DNA from: Deinandra increscens subsp. villosa | Lineage: Eukaryota; Streptophyta; Magnoliopsida; Asterales; Asteraceae | DNA length: 64,000 bases | Assembly (NCBI GenBank): GCA_039602395.1 | Contig: JBCNJP010000014.1 | Span: 496,001 to 560,000, forward strand | Reading direction: 5' to 3' | In this document: positions 12,825 to 23,540 of the stretch, in pieces | Numbering within the stretch: position 1 is the stretch's first letter | How the letters are laid out: the number at the start of each line of letters is the position of its first letter | Position numbers and translations under genes: made by a program | Notes under the pieces: model-generated | What the model was told of the DNA's origin: nothing | Databases searched by the model: none | The model's input: the letters and a program-made list of their open reading frames with translations, nothing else

Positions 12825-13305
12825 TGTTAGCGATTCGGTCTGAAATGGATGAAATTCTGGTGAGAATGAAGAACTGCTTGGATCAGCTCTCTATCGATAA
12901 AAGACGTCTAAATCGAAGAAGAATTTTATAAAAGCCATCCAAATACTCGATAAAAGCCTTCCAAATATCGAACCCATAATAATTTAACCAAAGATTCGAT
13001 TATGCCGTCCAAGCAAGGATTCGAATTGAGGAAGGAGTAATAATCGGAAGAACGAAGAGGGAAGAGGTCATAGCGAGATCGACATGACAATTTGTCAAGC
13101 GGCTGAAGATTAGAATTAGGGTTGAAGCTTTTGAGAAAAGCCATCCAAATAAATTTCGGGTCATAAAGTTGGATCACAAGAGATCTGCCCGCAAGTCTTT
13201 TTATTAGAATATGGATATAGGTGGTTTAGGAGGGAATTTGAGTGTGAAAATTAACCTAGTGATGACATGTGTCCCTAAATATAATTGTTTATTAGAGTAG
13301 GAAGA

Positions 13306-13830
13306 TATGTATATATATATATTAGTAAATATATTTTGTCTAACAATAATAAATAACCATAGCATGTGGCTCCCCTCTTTTCAAAGCTTTCCCTCACTTA
13401 AATTTGAAGAGCCACCTGCATACTTAATATTATGAACAATCCTTGGCAGCCAACTTGTTTATGAGAAGGGCCTACATATTCATCTAAACATTACTTTGTC
13501 ATAAAGTAGAAATATATAATAAATTCCAGATACAAACCCTTTTACTTTTGATAATTCCCCTCAGCTTCTTGTTTCCAATTCGTTTGACATTTATAGAAAC
13601 CTCTTGGCTGTCCGAATTTGAGTAACCGAAAGAAATTGTAAGACAGATTAATTTAATTATTATAATATAATTAAATTGTGAACTTGAATAGTGATCTTTT
13701 TGCTTCTTGCAATTTGACCACAACATTTTATTTTTATTAGCACTTAGACCATAACCTTTTGTTTTATTTAGCACTTATGGTTCTTATTAAATTCTTTTAA
13801 TTTCCATAATTACCCTCCAACTTCTAATTT
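13306..13830. other. AT-rich stretch, no gene seen
   Basis: No gene or complete element is recognised between the Helitron start and the tandem tail repeats. It may be the 5' part of the Helitron-like sequence that ends at 14270 or 15300. Confidence 0.4.
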
Positions 13831-15302
13831 TTGTTTTGTTTTAAGTTTTGTTGTTTTCTACTTTGGTCACAAAACTTTTAACTTTTATACTTTCGTTTTT
13901 AGTATACTTTTATAGTTTTATACTTTCACCACAAGACTTTTAGACTTTTACGTTTTATCACACTTAACTTAGTATATTTTTATAGCTTTATACTTTCAGC
14001 ACATGACTTTTAAACATTTACGTTTTATACTCCTTATTTTTTTAATCATCTAACTTTTAAAGTTTTTTTTAAGTTTTTTTTGTCTTCTACTTTGGGCACG
14101 AAACTTTTAACTTTTCTAATTTCGTCTTTAATATACTTCTATAGTTTTAAACTTTCACCACGAGACTTTTAAACTTTTACGTTTTATACCACTTAACTTT
14201 TTTTATTTTCGTTCAATATACAAATTCAACCCCGTAGCAACACGCGGGATGGGTAAACATCTCGTTATATACAATGAAATTTGGTGATGAATAGTATAGT
14301 TTTTGTTTTTTTTAAATTGGCTACAAAACTTTAGAGTTTTGGCAGTTTCTATCCCTTAAACTTTTAAACACTTTTTTTTTTTACGAAATAGTAAACTTTT
14401 GGTTTTTTATAGTTTAGTCACATATGTTTCATATTCTTACGTTTTGTATCCTTAAACTTTTAAAGTTTTTTTTTGTTTTAAGTTTTGTTGTCTTCTACTT
14501 TGGCCACGAAACTTTTAACTTTTTTACTTTCGTTTTTAGTATATTTTTATTGTTTTATACTTTCACTACAAGACTTTTAAACTTTTATGTTTTATACCCC
14601 TTAACTTTTAACCCTCACTTCTAAAGTTTTTTTTGTTTGTTTTAAGGTTTGTTGTCTTCTACTTTGGCCACGAAACTTTTAACTTTTCTACTTTCGTTTT
14701 TAGTATACTTTTATAGTTTTATACTTTCACCACGAGACTTTTAGACTTTTACGTGTTATACCCCTTAACTTAGTATATTTTTATAGTTTTATACTTTCAC
14801 TACAAGACTTTTAGACTTTTACGTTTTATACCCTTAACTTTTTAACCCTCTAAGTTTTAAAGTTTTTTTTTGTTTTTGTTTTAAGTTTTGTTGTCTTCTA
14901 CTTTGGCCACGAAACTTTTAACTTTTCTACTTTTGTTTTTAGTATATTTTTATAGTTTTATAATTTCACCACGAGACTTTTAGACTTTTACGTGTTATAC
15001 CCTTAACTTAGAATATTTTTATAGTTTTATAATTTCACCACGAGACTTTTAGACTTTTACGCTTTATACTCCTTAACTTTTTAACCCTCTAACTTTTAAA
15101 GTTTTTATTTGTGTTTTAAGTTTTTTTGTCTTCTAATTTTGCCATGAATTTTTAACTTTTCTACTTTCGCTTATAGTATACTTCTATAGTTTTATACTTT
15201 CACCACGAGACTTTTAAACTTTTACGTTTTATACGACTTAACTTTTTGACTTTCGTTTAGTATACAAGTTCAACCCCGCAGCAACGCGCGGGGTAGTAAA
15301 AT
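13830..15302 (+). repeat. Tandem Helitron-tail repeat, two hairpin ends
   Basis: Units beginning TTGTCTTCTACTTTGGCCAC recur near 13849, 14078, 14487, 14650, 14888 and 15124, so spacing is about 160-240 bases with deletions. Each contains CGAAACTTTTAACTTTT, TATAGTTTTATACTTTCACC and CTTTTACGTTTTATAC. Two GC hairpins followed by ATCTCGTTA occur near 14228-14270 (CCCCGTAGCAACACGCGGG) and 15270-15305 (CCCCGCAGCAACGCGCGGGG). They look like the 3' ends of Helitron-like elements in head-to-tail order. Confidence 0.65.
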
Positions 15303-15380
15303 CTCGTTACTTTCAAATCATTTTATGAAATAAAATCTAAAAAAGCAATAATCTCATTGTTTTCAGCAATAATTATCTAA

Positions 15381-16061
15381 GGTGCTGTTTGTTTTTGCAG
15401 ACAAAAACTGTCTGCAGTCTGATTTCATCTGATTTCATGTCTGTAGCTGAAGATGTGGTCTGAAGATCTGTAATCTGAAAATATAAGACTGTTTGTTTTA
15501 TTAACTTGACACTGTCTGCAAAAACTGAAAAATATATAACTGTCAAACTTATCTTACTAAATTAAAGTCATTCAACGTTCAAATTATAATATAAATACAA
15601 TAATAAAACCAAATATCAATAACATAAAAACATAAGTAAAATGATGGTGGTGGTGAGGTGGTGGTGGTGGTGGTGGTGGTGGTGTGGTAGTGGTGTGGTG
15701 GTGGTGGTGGTTGTGATGGTGGTGGTGGTAGTGGTGTGGATGGGTGGTGGTGGTGTGGTGGTGGTGGTGGTGGTGGTAGTGTGGTGGTGGTGGTGGTGGT
15801 GGTGGTGGTGGTGGTGGTGGTGGTGGTGGTGGTGGTGATGGTGCTGGTGGTGGTGGTGGGGTGGTGGGTCTTTTGTTTTTAAGGTTGTGAGTTCTAGTGT
15901 GAAGATAAAATAAGCAATGTTTATAAGTTTTTTTTAATAGGTTTTAAGCTTAAATAAGATCTTCATAAGAAAAAAAAAACAAACAGTCTTCAAAGCATAT
16001 GTCTGCGCGCCTGCAGACATAACCTCCCCTAAAGATGTATTAAGTAAAAACAAACAGCACC
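15381..16061. mobile_element. Tourist-like (PIF/Harbinger) MITE carrying a GGT microsatellite
   Basis: The ends are inverted GGTGCTGTTTGTTTTT and AAAAACAAACAGCACC. TAA flanks both sides (15378-15380, 16062-16064), matching the 3-bp duplication of PIF/Harbinger elements. Directly outside, the host sequence GCAATAATCTCATTGTTTTC occurs on both sides. Length is 681 bp, with no transposase. Confidence 0.75.
15640..15870 (+). repeat. (GGT)n microsatellite
   Basis: About 230 bases of GGT/GTG repeat with a few interruptions. It creates meaningless open frames of Val or Trp and lies inside the Tourist-like MITE. Confidence 0.95.
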
Positions 16062-16674
16062 TAAAAAGCAATAATCTCATTGTTTTCAGAAATATTAATC
16101 TAAAAAAAACAAACTTGAGAGAATAGAATTATGAAAAGAAACATTTAACCCCAAAAAACGATGCACACTAATCTCTCTGACATTCACAAAGACCTCTACT
16201 GCTAGTATCTTCAAAATTGTTTCTTGTATTTGGTGAGTTATTGCTTTAATCCGAAGTTTTCAAATTATATGTTATTATACTGCAAGACAAGGTGAGGGTA
16301 TTAAAAAAAATACAAGTACGTAGAGCTCGTATTGATTAGACGATCGCGTCAGTATAAGTATTCTCAGTTGAATATTTGCCATTTTAAAAGTTATAATTAA
16401 ATAATTCTCCCTGAACCATCTTTTGACCACCATCACTAAAATAAAAAATAATAATATAATTATTATATTTAGTTTTAACAATTACAAATTTTCAGGCTAT
16501 CTTCTGTTTTCATGTTTAACATTTGCAAGTAACACATTGTTGGATTGCATCGTCATGCCTTAGTTGACTTAAAAATTAAGATAAATTTGCTAAGAGATTT
16601 TGTTCCAACACAGCCTTACAGTTAGGTTTCACATCTCTATAATTGGACAGATTTGCAATTCAAAAAAATGATGC

Positions 16675-17407
16675 TGTAGAATCGGGCTACCAAGAGTGGC
16701 TAGATAGACCGAAGTCTAGGACGAGCTATTCCGATAGGACGACTACAAAAATGGGGAAAACAGTGAGCCTTCGGTCTGACGGGTCTCGGCTCGGCTATTA
16801 TCTGCAAAACAAAGAAACACCGTTGTTCTTGAAGGGCATGACAGGGTGTTCTACGACCAAGCTCGGGCGTGAGAATAAGTATGCGTTTCGAGAGATTAAG
16901 TGTAATCAGGTCGAAGCTAAACGCATTGAATGAATTCTAATCTGGTGGTTGGGGTGTATTTATAACCCTCAACCTTTGTCTTGTATCGTCATTAATGCTA
17001 ATTACCCAAAGGAGGTATGCTGCAGGTCTGCGTCTTGGACTGTGCCAAGTTCCTGCAGTATACGTTTTGGGTAATCACATTAAATGTGCGGTCAGGTCGG
17101 TTGTCGGCACGCCGACCTGTTGTTGTGGGAGCGTTGGACTGTGGTGTCCGTCTCGGACTTGTCGTGATTGAGTGTCGGCTACCGTATGTGTCGTTTGGCT
17201 GATGATGAGCGGATGGTTGGTCGGCTCCTTCGGGGTTGACCCTTGATACACGTTGTGTGTCGACCCTGGTGAGGGCCGACTCCTTTTCCTGTGTTGCTTG
17301 TCGGCCGGCAGGCTGCGAGGCCGACACTTGTAGCTCGTGTAGTGTTTCGGGTTGGATGTGCGTGTCTATCTCATTGTGACGTCATCCGACCCGGACATAC
17401 GTCATCA
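16675..17407 (+). mobile_element. Solo LTR, 733 bp, with 5-bp target duplication
   Basis: It starts TGTAGAATCGGG and ends TACGTCATCA (TG...CA). GATGC occurs directly before (16670-16674) and after (17408-17412), a perfect 5-bp target-site duplication. A TATA-like GTATTTATAA lies near 16950 on the plus strand, suggesting orientation. It is clearly GC-richer than its surroundings. No internal retroelement genes lie next to it, so recombination to a solo LTR is the simplest reading. Confidence 0.8.
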
Positions 17408-17950
17408 GATGCTAAGTTGGATATGGTTTATCTACACCAGTTATAAACTTATAATTTCTAACTTTTTCTAAAGCTTTCTGACATAGCTCACTAAAACTAA
17501 CTAAATTGTCCATTCAAGTCACCATAGCTCCCTAAAACTAACTACATTGTCCATGCAAGTCAGATATACTTAAACTTATGCAGAAATAACCATTTATGTT
17601 CAGTTTTGTAGCACATATGAATAGAAAACTAAATTGTCAATTCCTCATCACATGTAAATCTACTGTTAACATACAACAACTTAATCCTATCATTTAAAAC
17701 TTTAAAAAGGTCACAAAATGGCATTTATTAGGCGAAATTTGAAAACCTAAAAATACACTCGATTTCTATCTCTTAACAGGTAAACAAAGCTGAGAAAATT
17801 ACAAGGAGCCCTTTAATTTAAACAGAATGGTTTTTTACCCATTATAGCAGTTTGTCAATCCTAGCATCCCACTTTTGACCCATAACATTAACAGCATCCC
17901 ACAAAAACAAAACCAGTACAACAGTTGATTTGAAAGTAATTAATCGTCTC

Positions 17951-18794
17951 GCAATAATCTAGACCCTTACCTTATTATACTGCCACGTGCTTTAATGCCA
18001 CAATGGTTTATATAAAGTAACAACAACGAAAACACAAAAAGAAACTGACCTCCGCGGAACCAAAGAACTTAAATCGATTCAACCTATAACATGAATACAT
18101 ACACACAATTAGGTTGTAAAATTAGATAGATAAAGAACACAAATCAAAGAACCAAAGAAACCGACCTTTAGCAAAGTACCTCTCAGTGACTTTGAGTCAG
18201 CCCTCCATGGTGTGCATATATAATGAAGATGTATACTCAATTTTTGAGAATTTGAATTAAACCGCCATTTTCGAATTACCAAATTCAAGAAGGTTGAATC
18301 GATTACACAAAGAATCAGCGAAGTTTGCATCAATTACACACTCACCAGATTGAAATATGAACTTGACGTCTTCTCGAGATTAGGTTGCGTCGACTATTAA
18401 GAAGAAAAATAAGTGATTTACAAGCTCAAAGTGGAGATTCTGTGATTCTCCTCTGCAAAAGAAAATCGGATGCATATCGATTGAAACGAAGATGGGAGGT
18501 TCAAACACCCAAAAGGGGTGGTGTTTCAGAATAGCAAGAAGGGTAAAAAACCAAGGTTCTGTCCTTTTTCTATTTACAACTTTACCTTTGTCATTTTATT
18601 TACTTCGATCCAGTTAATAACACCAGTCCAGTTAAGCCAGCTTGCCATTTTATTAAAATTAAATAAAAATAAAAATTCACATGTGAAACACGGATATTCA
18701 GCCCGCCCTCTAGAATTTATTAATTAAATAAAAGTAATAATTCTTAAAAAAATTACATGTGGCAGTATAATAAGGTGAGGGTCTAGATTATTGC
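17951..18794. mobile_element. 844-bp TIR element, possibly with captured sequence
   Basis: The first and last 39 bases are inverted repeats with two mismatches, beginning GCAATAATCTAGACCC. No clear target-site duplication was found. The interior (about 18080-18500) is less AT-rich and resembles a plant leader or exon, but no protein was identified. The flank 17437-17950 shows no gene. Confidence 0.65.
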
Positions 18795-18844
18795 CACCTA
18801 GGATTTTGAAGGTTGCTTTATTAAAGAGTAGGTTCCAAAGAGGC

Positions 18845-19500
18845 CTAGGATTCTATATAATTAAGTAAATATGACCTCTAAACTAGAGGTCTTGGTTTAA
18901 GTCTCATTTGTAACAAAGAATAAAAAATTGGGGGTTATAAGTTGCGCAAGGGGGTTTTCTCACCAGATGTGAGTTTCCTCCTGTTGGAGATTGAAGATGA
19001 TCAGATGGGTGATGTAATATCTCCGTCAATGATCTAAATTTATCGTTAAAAAAAAATTAAAAAAATTTAAGTAAATATGTTTTATGGCATGATCAGTTTG
19101 GGCCTTCGCCTTATAATTGGTCGGAATAAAGTTTGTATAACTTGTTGGGCCGTTCTATGCTAAAGAAGAGGTGCACAATCAATTTGGTCCAGTTATAGTT
19201 ATTGCATATTCTGTATAAAAATATATTATACAAAAGTAGCTCGGCTTTTGGTAAGAAAATTAATTAGAAAATAATCTATATATCTTTTTAATTTTGTTGA
19301 GATAAGATAAGATCATTTTGTTGGTTGGAGAAGCAATGGATTATTTTACTATATGTAGCAAGATCACAAACATTAATGCACCTAACAATTTCAAAGTTAG
19401 CATTCCACAAAGCTAGCTTTCCTGGTAGTCTTTGTTTTAAAGTCGTTAAATACAACTTTTAGACTCTTCAAAGTCAAAATTGGTCTCCAATTACTCGATA
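18845..19500 (-). pseudogene. Degraded relic of the RPL23 locus (promoter, exon 4 and intron pieces)
   Basis: Bases 19075-19165 resemble the RPL23 promoter: ATGTTTTATGG, CAGTTTGGGCC, TATAATTGG and TTGTTGGGCC in the same order and spacing as at 3428-3500. Bases 19186-19216 (GGTCCAGTTAT, ATTCTGTATAA) resemble exon 4 and its acceptor at 1770-1800. Bases 19395-19490 (CACAAAGCTAGCTTT, CTTTGTTTTAAAG, GACTCTTCAAAGTCAAAAT) resemble intron 2 at 2595-2670. The order (promoter, then exon 4) suggests remains of tandem copies. No coding potential remains. The similarity was judged by eye. Confidence 0.55.
18874..19066 (+). mobile_element. SINE-like insertion with 13-bp target duplication
   Basis: The direct repeat TTAAGTAAATATG flanks it at 18861-18873 and 19067-19079. 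It carries a B-box-like GGTTTAAGTCTC and ends ATTTATCGTTAAAAAAAAATT. The 193-bp length and A-rich tail fit a SINE with a weak or lost A box. It interrupts the RPL23-promoter-like relic: removing it and one repeat joins TCTATATAA...AATATG to TTTTATGG. Confidence 0.7.
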
Positions 19501-19506
19501 TATTAA

Positions 19507-20250
19507 GGTCATGTGTAGTGGGCTTATGTACTACATGGTGCTTTCATAGCGTCCGGAAGTCCGGAACACCAGCTCACGGGACGTTATGGGTTGAAAAATG
19601 ATCCCAGGCGTTATCCTCGTGTTAAAAAACTAGCCATTGAACGAGTATTTTCTAAACATTTTTTTTTCATTTTCTCTGGCTATAAATCATTTTTATAAAA
19701 ATACAATTCTCATGTTCGCCTCTATATGGTTTATAAAATTCTCTAAATTAAAGCAATATGTTTACTCATGGTGTACTATTCGGAGCTCCCTACAATCGGA
19801 GTTTTCAACCACTTAGACGGGTTGGTGGTACCAGAGAGTTAGTTGTGGTTACCCAGACATTTAACCTGAACGTATCCGAAGAGGACTTTGAGAAGGAAGA
19901 ATTTAGGAGGAGATTCCAAGACCCCCGCATCGATCAAGCGCGAAGGGGAAACGAGCGTCATCATCATCGAATAATGTCGACTTCAACCAATGGTTCACGG
20001 AGATGAACACTAAACTCAACGCGTTAAACGACCTTGGAAGACAACGTCTCGAGTTGAAGGAAAAATTACGAAAGGATAGTTTGGAGCAAATGAAACTTCT
20101 TAAGAAATACCAAAAGCTCAAAGATCTCGAGGCGTTGTCTAAACCGCTTGATAACTCAAGCGGACCGGCACGAGCAATAACTGAAATAGTTAACAAAAAG
20201 ATTCGTAAAAGTAGAAGCTATAGTTTAGTATTGTTATGTTTTTTTTAATG
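19507..20250 (+). pseudogene. PIF/Harbinger ORF1 remnant
   Basis: The left end TAA then GGTCATGTGTAGTGGGC resembles Harbinger termini elsewhere in the window. Translation across two frameshifts near 19900-19960 reads SKTPASIKREG, then SNNVDFNQWFTEMNTKLNAL and KEKLRKDSLEQMKLLKKYQK, a charged coiled C-terminal region like that of the Myb/trihelix-type ORF1 proteins of plant PIF/Harbinger elements. The right terminus was not found. Bases 20250-20560 are AT-rich with nothing recognisable. Confidence 0.55.
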
Positions 20251-20559
20251 GAATTATGCAATCGTTTATTATAATGAAATTATGTTTGTTTATATTTGCT
20301 ATTAAATTAGAAAATAATCACAAAAGAAAGTTATGAAAATCAACCTATTAAGTCAATTCAAAAGTGTCAGGCCCGTGCTTAATATTTAGGGGTTATGTTT
20401 AACCTAAAAAAAAATGAGCTTCATTAAAGATAATATAAATAGAAAAGTTTTTAAATAAGACAAAAATAAGTTATAGCAATAAATATAAAAAAATTATAGT
20501 TTTAAAATGAAATTCTAGGTAGTTAACTGACAAATCGTGTAAATCTCTTAGCAGTTTTA

Positions 20560-21702
20560 ATAATAATTGATTAATCAAGTTTTCGTAGTTCATATCCTCT
20601 GATATTCTCGATAGCTACAATTATCAATCCATTAAGTCTTTCTTATGACACTGTTGATCGTAAGTAGGATGTTTTTAATAACTTTATCTTTGAAAAACTC
20701 ATTTCTTCAGATGTTACTGCCACTGAAATAGTCAATATTGTTCTATATGCAATGCTTGCATTTGGGAAACAACTTATTTGATTAGGATTTTTTAAAATAT
20801 ATGCGGGGTTGATAACTACATCAGTTTGTAATCTATCATAACTTAAATTCCATAAAAAAAAGTTTGGGGAGTACTCGGGAATATGACGGAGTACTCGTGG
20901 AGTACAAGGCGTAGACGGGGACTACTCGGGGAGTACTCGGCCACCTCGGACGAGCTTTACAACATTTGTTCGCATCAATATCAGTTCTTTATGAAATTGA
21001 GTGCATCTTCAAAAACACGAGAACACGACTTAAGTTCATTATCTTCTAATTCCTTTAAATTGTTAGGAAACAAAAAACCAAATAATTTTTCAGATTCTTT
21101 GTATTGGTCAAATCTTGTTTAAGAGAAGCACTAGCTTGGTCAACGATATATAAGAAATATTGACTTTAAAATTGTCTTCAGACGAAAATATAACTGATTT
21201 ATCACTTGGAACTCTCATCAAAGTGTTTTTTCTTTCGAACCGGACGTCTTTTTGGAAATACTGGATCAACAACCAATTCAAGAACAATCCTTTTAGCTTC
21301 ATCAATCGTATCGGAAATCCAATTTCTCTATATCCCTGAAAGTATTCAATCAACTTATTTATTTCTTTAATAGTGTTATCAAGAACCATATCCTTTGCTT
21401 GTAGCTTTTTGCTCATTGTATTCTTCATGTTTAATACTTCATACCTTTCTTCATGTTTAATACTTGATACCAGATAACAATTGATACCAAAAGTTTAAAA
21501 TCACCAAGCTCATTAGTGATTTTGCTTCACTTTGAATTTTAGTATCATTATCTTTTTCTCCGACTTCATGTAAAGCTTCTCTAACATCGGGTAGCTGCTC
21601 TTTAATAACCTTAACACTCTCAACATGACTTTCCCAATGAGTGGTAGACAACGACTTAGGACTCAGAGTTTTAACATTATCTTTCAAATTTACGGAGGAC
21701 AA
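20560..21702 (-). pseudogene. hAT-family transposase pseudogene (DUF4371/TTF-type, with dimerisation region)
   Basis: Read on the minus strand from 21702: NVKTLSPKSLSTTHWESHVES, VREALHEVGEKDNDTKIQSEA, KKLQAKDMVLDNTIKEINKL, YREIGF, FDQYKESEKLFGFLF, then near 20760-20580 AYRTILTISVAVTSEE, SFSKIKLLK, YLRSTVS and ERLNGLIIVAIENI. This is the order of the MYM/TTF-type hAT transposases, ending in the hAT C-terminal dimerisation motif. Several frameshifts and stops are present. A GGAGTACTCG-rich repeat (20868-20945) interrupts it. It ends abruptly where a LINE begins at 21712. Confidence 0.8.
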
Positions 21703-21711
21703 GTAAATTCA

Positions 21712-22575
21712 TTGGATCAAGAGAAGTGATGTTTGTAAACCAAAGGGTGAAGGCGGGTCATGCTTGTCATCTCTCCTCAATATTAATCGCAGCTTCTTGT
21801 GCAAATGGATATGGTGATATAAAACGGAGGAAAACCAGCTTTGGAGGAGAGTCATTCTTGCCAAACATGTGTCTAGAGAGAGTGCTCAGTTTGTCCCCCA
21901 CAAAGCTTCCATTTCTGGTTCGTGGAAGGCCATTGTCAAGGTCCACGATTGTCTTGCGCGACTCAACAAAGCGATGCAGAATTGGATGGGATGGGTGAGT
22001 TTTCTGTGAAGAATGTTGGGGGTGCTTTTTGTTAAGGATGATGTGGAAAATCCTGATCAATTTATGCTCTATTGGTCTAAGCTAGTTCCTACCAAAGTCA
22101 ATGTATTTGTTTGGAGAGCCCAAAGGAAAATAATTGCCACATTCGATGCTCTTTTGAGGCGGAATATTGTTCCTTCGTCGTCGATTTGCAGGTTATGTAA
22201 TGAGGAAGAAGAGTCGGTCTATCATTTGTTCATTGGTTGCTTATTTTCCTCTAGAATATGGCATTGGCTCGCTGGTTGGTGCAAGATCCCGCCAATCTTT
22301 GCATTCTCGTTAGATGATATTTTGTGTCTTTATAAATCAGTGGACGATAATAAGGAGACATTCATGGGTTTGTTCTCACGGTCTATTGGTGTTTGTGGTT
22401 GGAGAGAAACAAGGCGATTTTTCAAAGAGTCTTCCCCTCATTTTCTAGGGTCGTTTGATAGAATAGATTAGTTCAATTGTACCCTCATTTAATTTCTTTG
22501 GTGTTGGGGTCGTCATCTAGTGTCTTGCTAGTTTGGGTTTTTTTAATGAATAAAATGTTGGCCTTTCAAAAAAAA
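21712..22575 (+). mobile_element. LINE 3' end, RT C-terminus and zf-RVT (decayed)
   Basis: In frame from 21713: WIKRSDVCKPKGEGG, LLNINRSFLCKWIW, a stop, YKTEENQLWRRVILAKHVSR, KASISGSWKAIVKVHDCLAR. After a frame change comes FVWRAQRKIIATFDALLRR, CRLCNEEEESVYHLFIGC and WHWLAGWC, the zf-RVT region of plant L1-type LINEs. It ends with an A run at 22568-22575. The copy is 5'-truncated and abuts the hAT pseudogene. Confidence 0.8.
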
Positions 22576-23061
22576 TATATAATATAGATTTTATCTTAAA
22601 AATAAAAAAAACTGTTTTTTTCGTTCTGGATTTGATTATGACCGTCAGATAAGACCGACATTTAATCACAGCTGTATTACTTTTATAAAGAATAATTAGT
22701 AGTAGGATGACAGTTTTTTTTTTCCTTCTCCTCATTCATGATAAATCTCATGCCCACTCAAATGTAACTTCATTGTGAATCCTCAATATAATTATTTCTT
22801 ATCAGAAACTATAATCATTTGAAAAAAAAAATGAACTTTAGCTGATTGGACAACCTTTTTAAAGAAATTTCAGTATACATAACAACACGATATTTTAAAC
22901 CAATTAACCTTTTAATAATATATTCTATACTTACAAAAGCAAAATATTTTAACCTGCTTCCGATTTAAATCTTTATTCTGTATAAAATACTACATTTTAT
23001 GTTTTTTGGCTAATGCTAACGACTATTATACATCTGATTTTAGTATTATTCACAATTTAAG

Positions 23062-23205
23062 GGTTAATTAGTTGCAGTGGGTGTCTTCAAGAGGATATTC
23101 CGGTTGTTACCGTTAAGATCTAAGTGGGGGTTAATTAGTTGCAGTGGGTGTCTTCAAGATGATATTCTGGTTGTTACTGTTGAAATCCAAGTGGGGGTTA
23201 AATAG
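23062..23205 (+). repeat. 67-bp tandem duplication
   Basis: GGTTAATTAGTTGCAGTGGG starts at 23062 and again at 23129, with a third partial start at 23196. The period is 67 bases and the two full copies differ at only a few positions. Confidence 0.85.
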
Positions 23206-23458
23206 TTAGTGAGATAGGGTTAACCAACTAAGGGCCAAAACGGGCCATTATAATGAATCGACCCAAAAGGCCTTCACACCCAACAGTTACGGTGTGTAGC
23301 CATACCTTAAAGGTTGAATGTTTAAGTTCTATTGGTTGCGTTGGAGCTAAAAAAATTAACTCGTAAAGGGTTTTCATATCAATTCGGACAGAGTCGTATG
23401 ACCCCTATTGATCGAGCTTGAGATAAAGCTAACGGAATATATTATTAACTAGATTTTA

Positions 23459-23540
23459 CTATCCGCGGTTGCCGCAAAGATAATATGGGTATACAAAATA
23501 GTTGTATTGCTAAAGCGAAACGCAAAGATAATGAACTTAT
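23459..23540 (-). mobile_element. Helitron 3' end with canonical CTAG
   Basis: On the minus strand TTTGCGGCAACCGCGG (hairpin) is followed by ATAGTAAAATCTAG and then T. This matches the 15.3-kb terminus except that CTAG is intact here. The rest of the element probably runs upward from 23540, but its 5' end was not located. Bases 22576-23060 and 23540-24600 are AT-rich without recognisable genes. Confidence 0.6.

Larger units (their letters stand above)
11032..13305 (-). mobile_element. Complete Helitron (2,274 bp) with helicase remnant and captured exons
   Basis: On the minus strand it begins TCTTCCTACTCTAATAAA at 13305, preceded by A, and ends with a hairpin (CCCGTTTGATACACGGG), then TTCTAACCTAG at 11032, followed by T. 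TC start, hairpin plus CTAG end and insertion between A and T are the Helitron hallmarks. The 5' end matches that of the Helitron at 28551. Inside, on the same strand, are GT/AG-bounded exons (see the GATA fragment and the unidentified exons) and a helicase C-terminus at about 11400-11230 (LSIVKSRSGLKLLIVDKDG, NKTSNVVYKEIF). Also inside, a block at 11911-12025 is repeated directly at about 12176-12300. Confidence 0.85.

Noticed and set aside
15641..15838. Open frame of Val and Trp repeats
   Set aside because: It is the direct translation of a GGT microsatellite and carries no coding signal.
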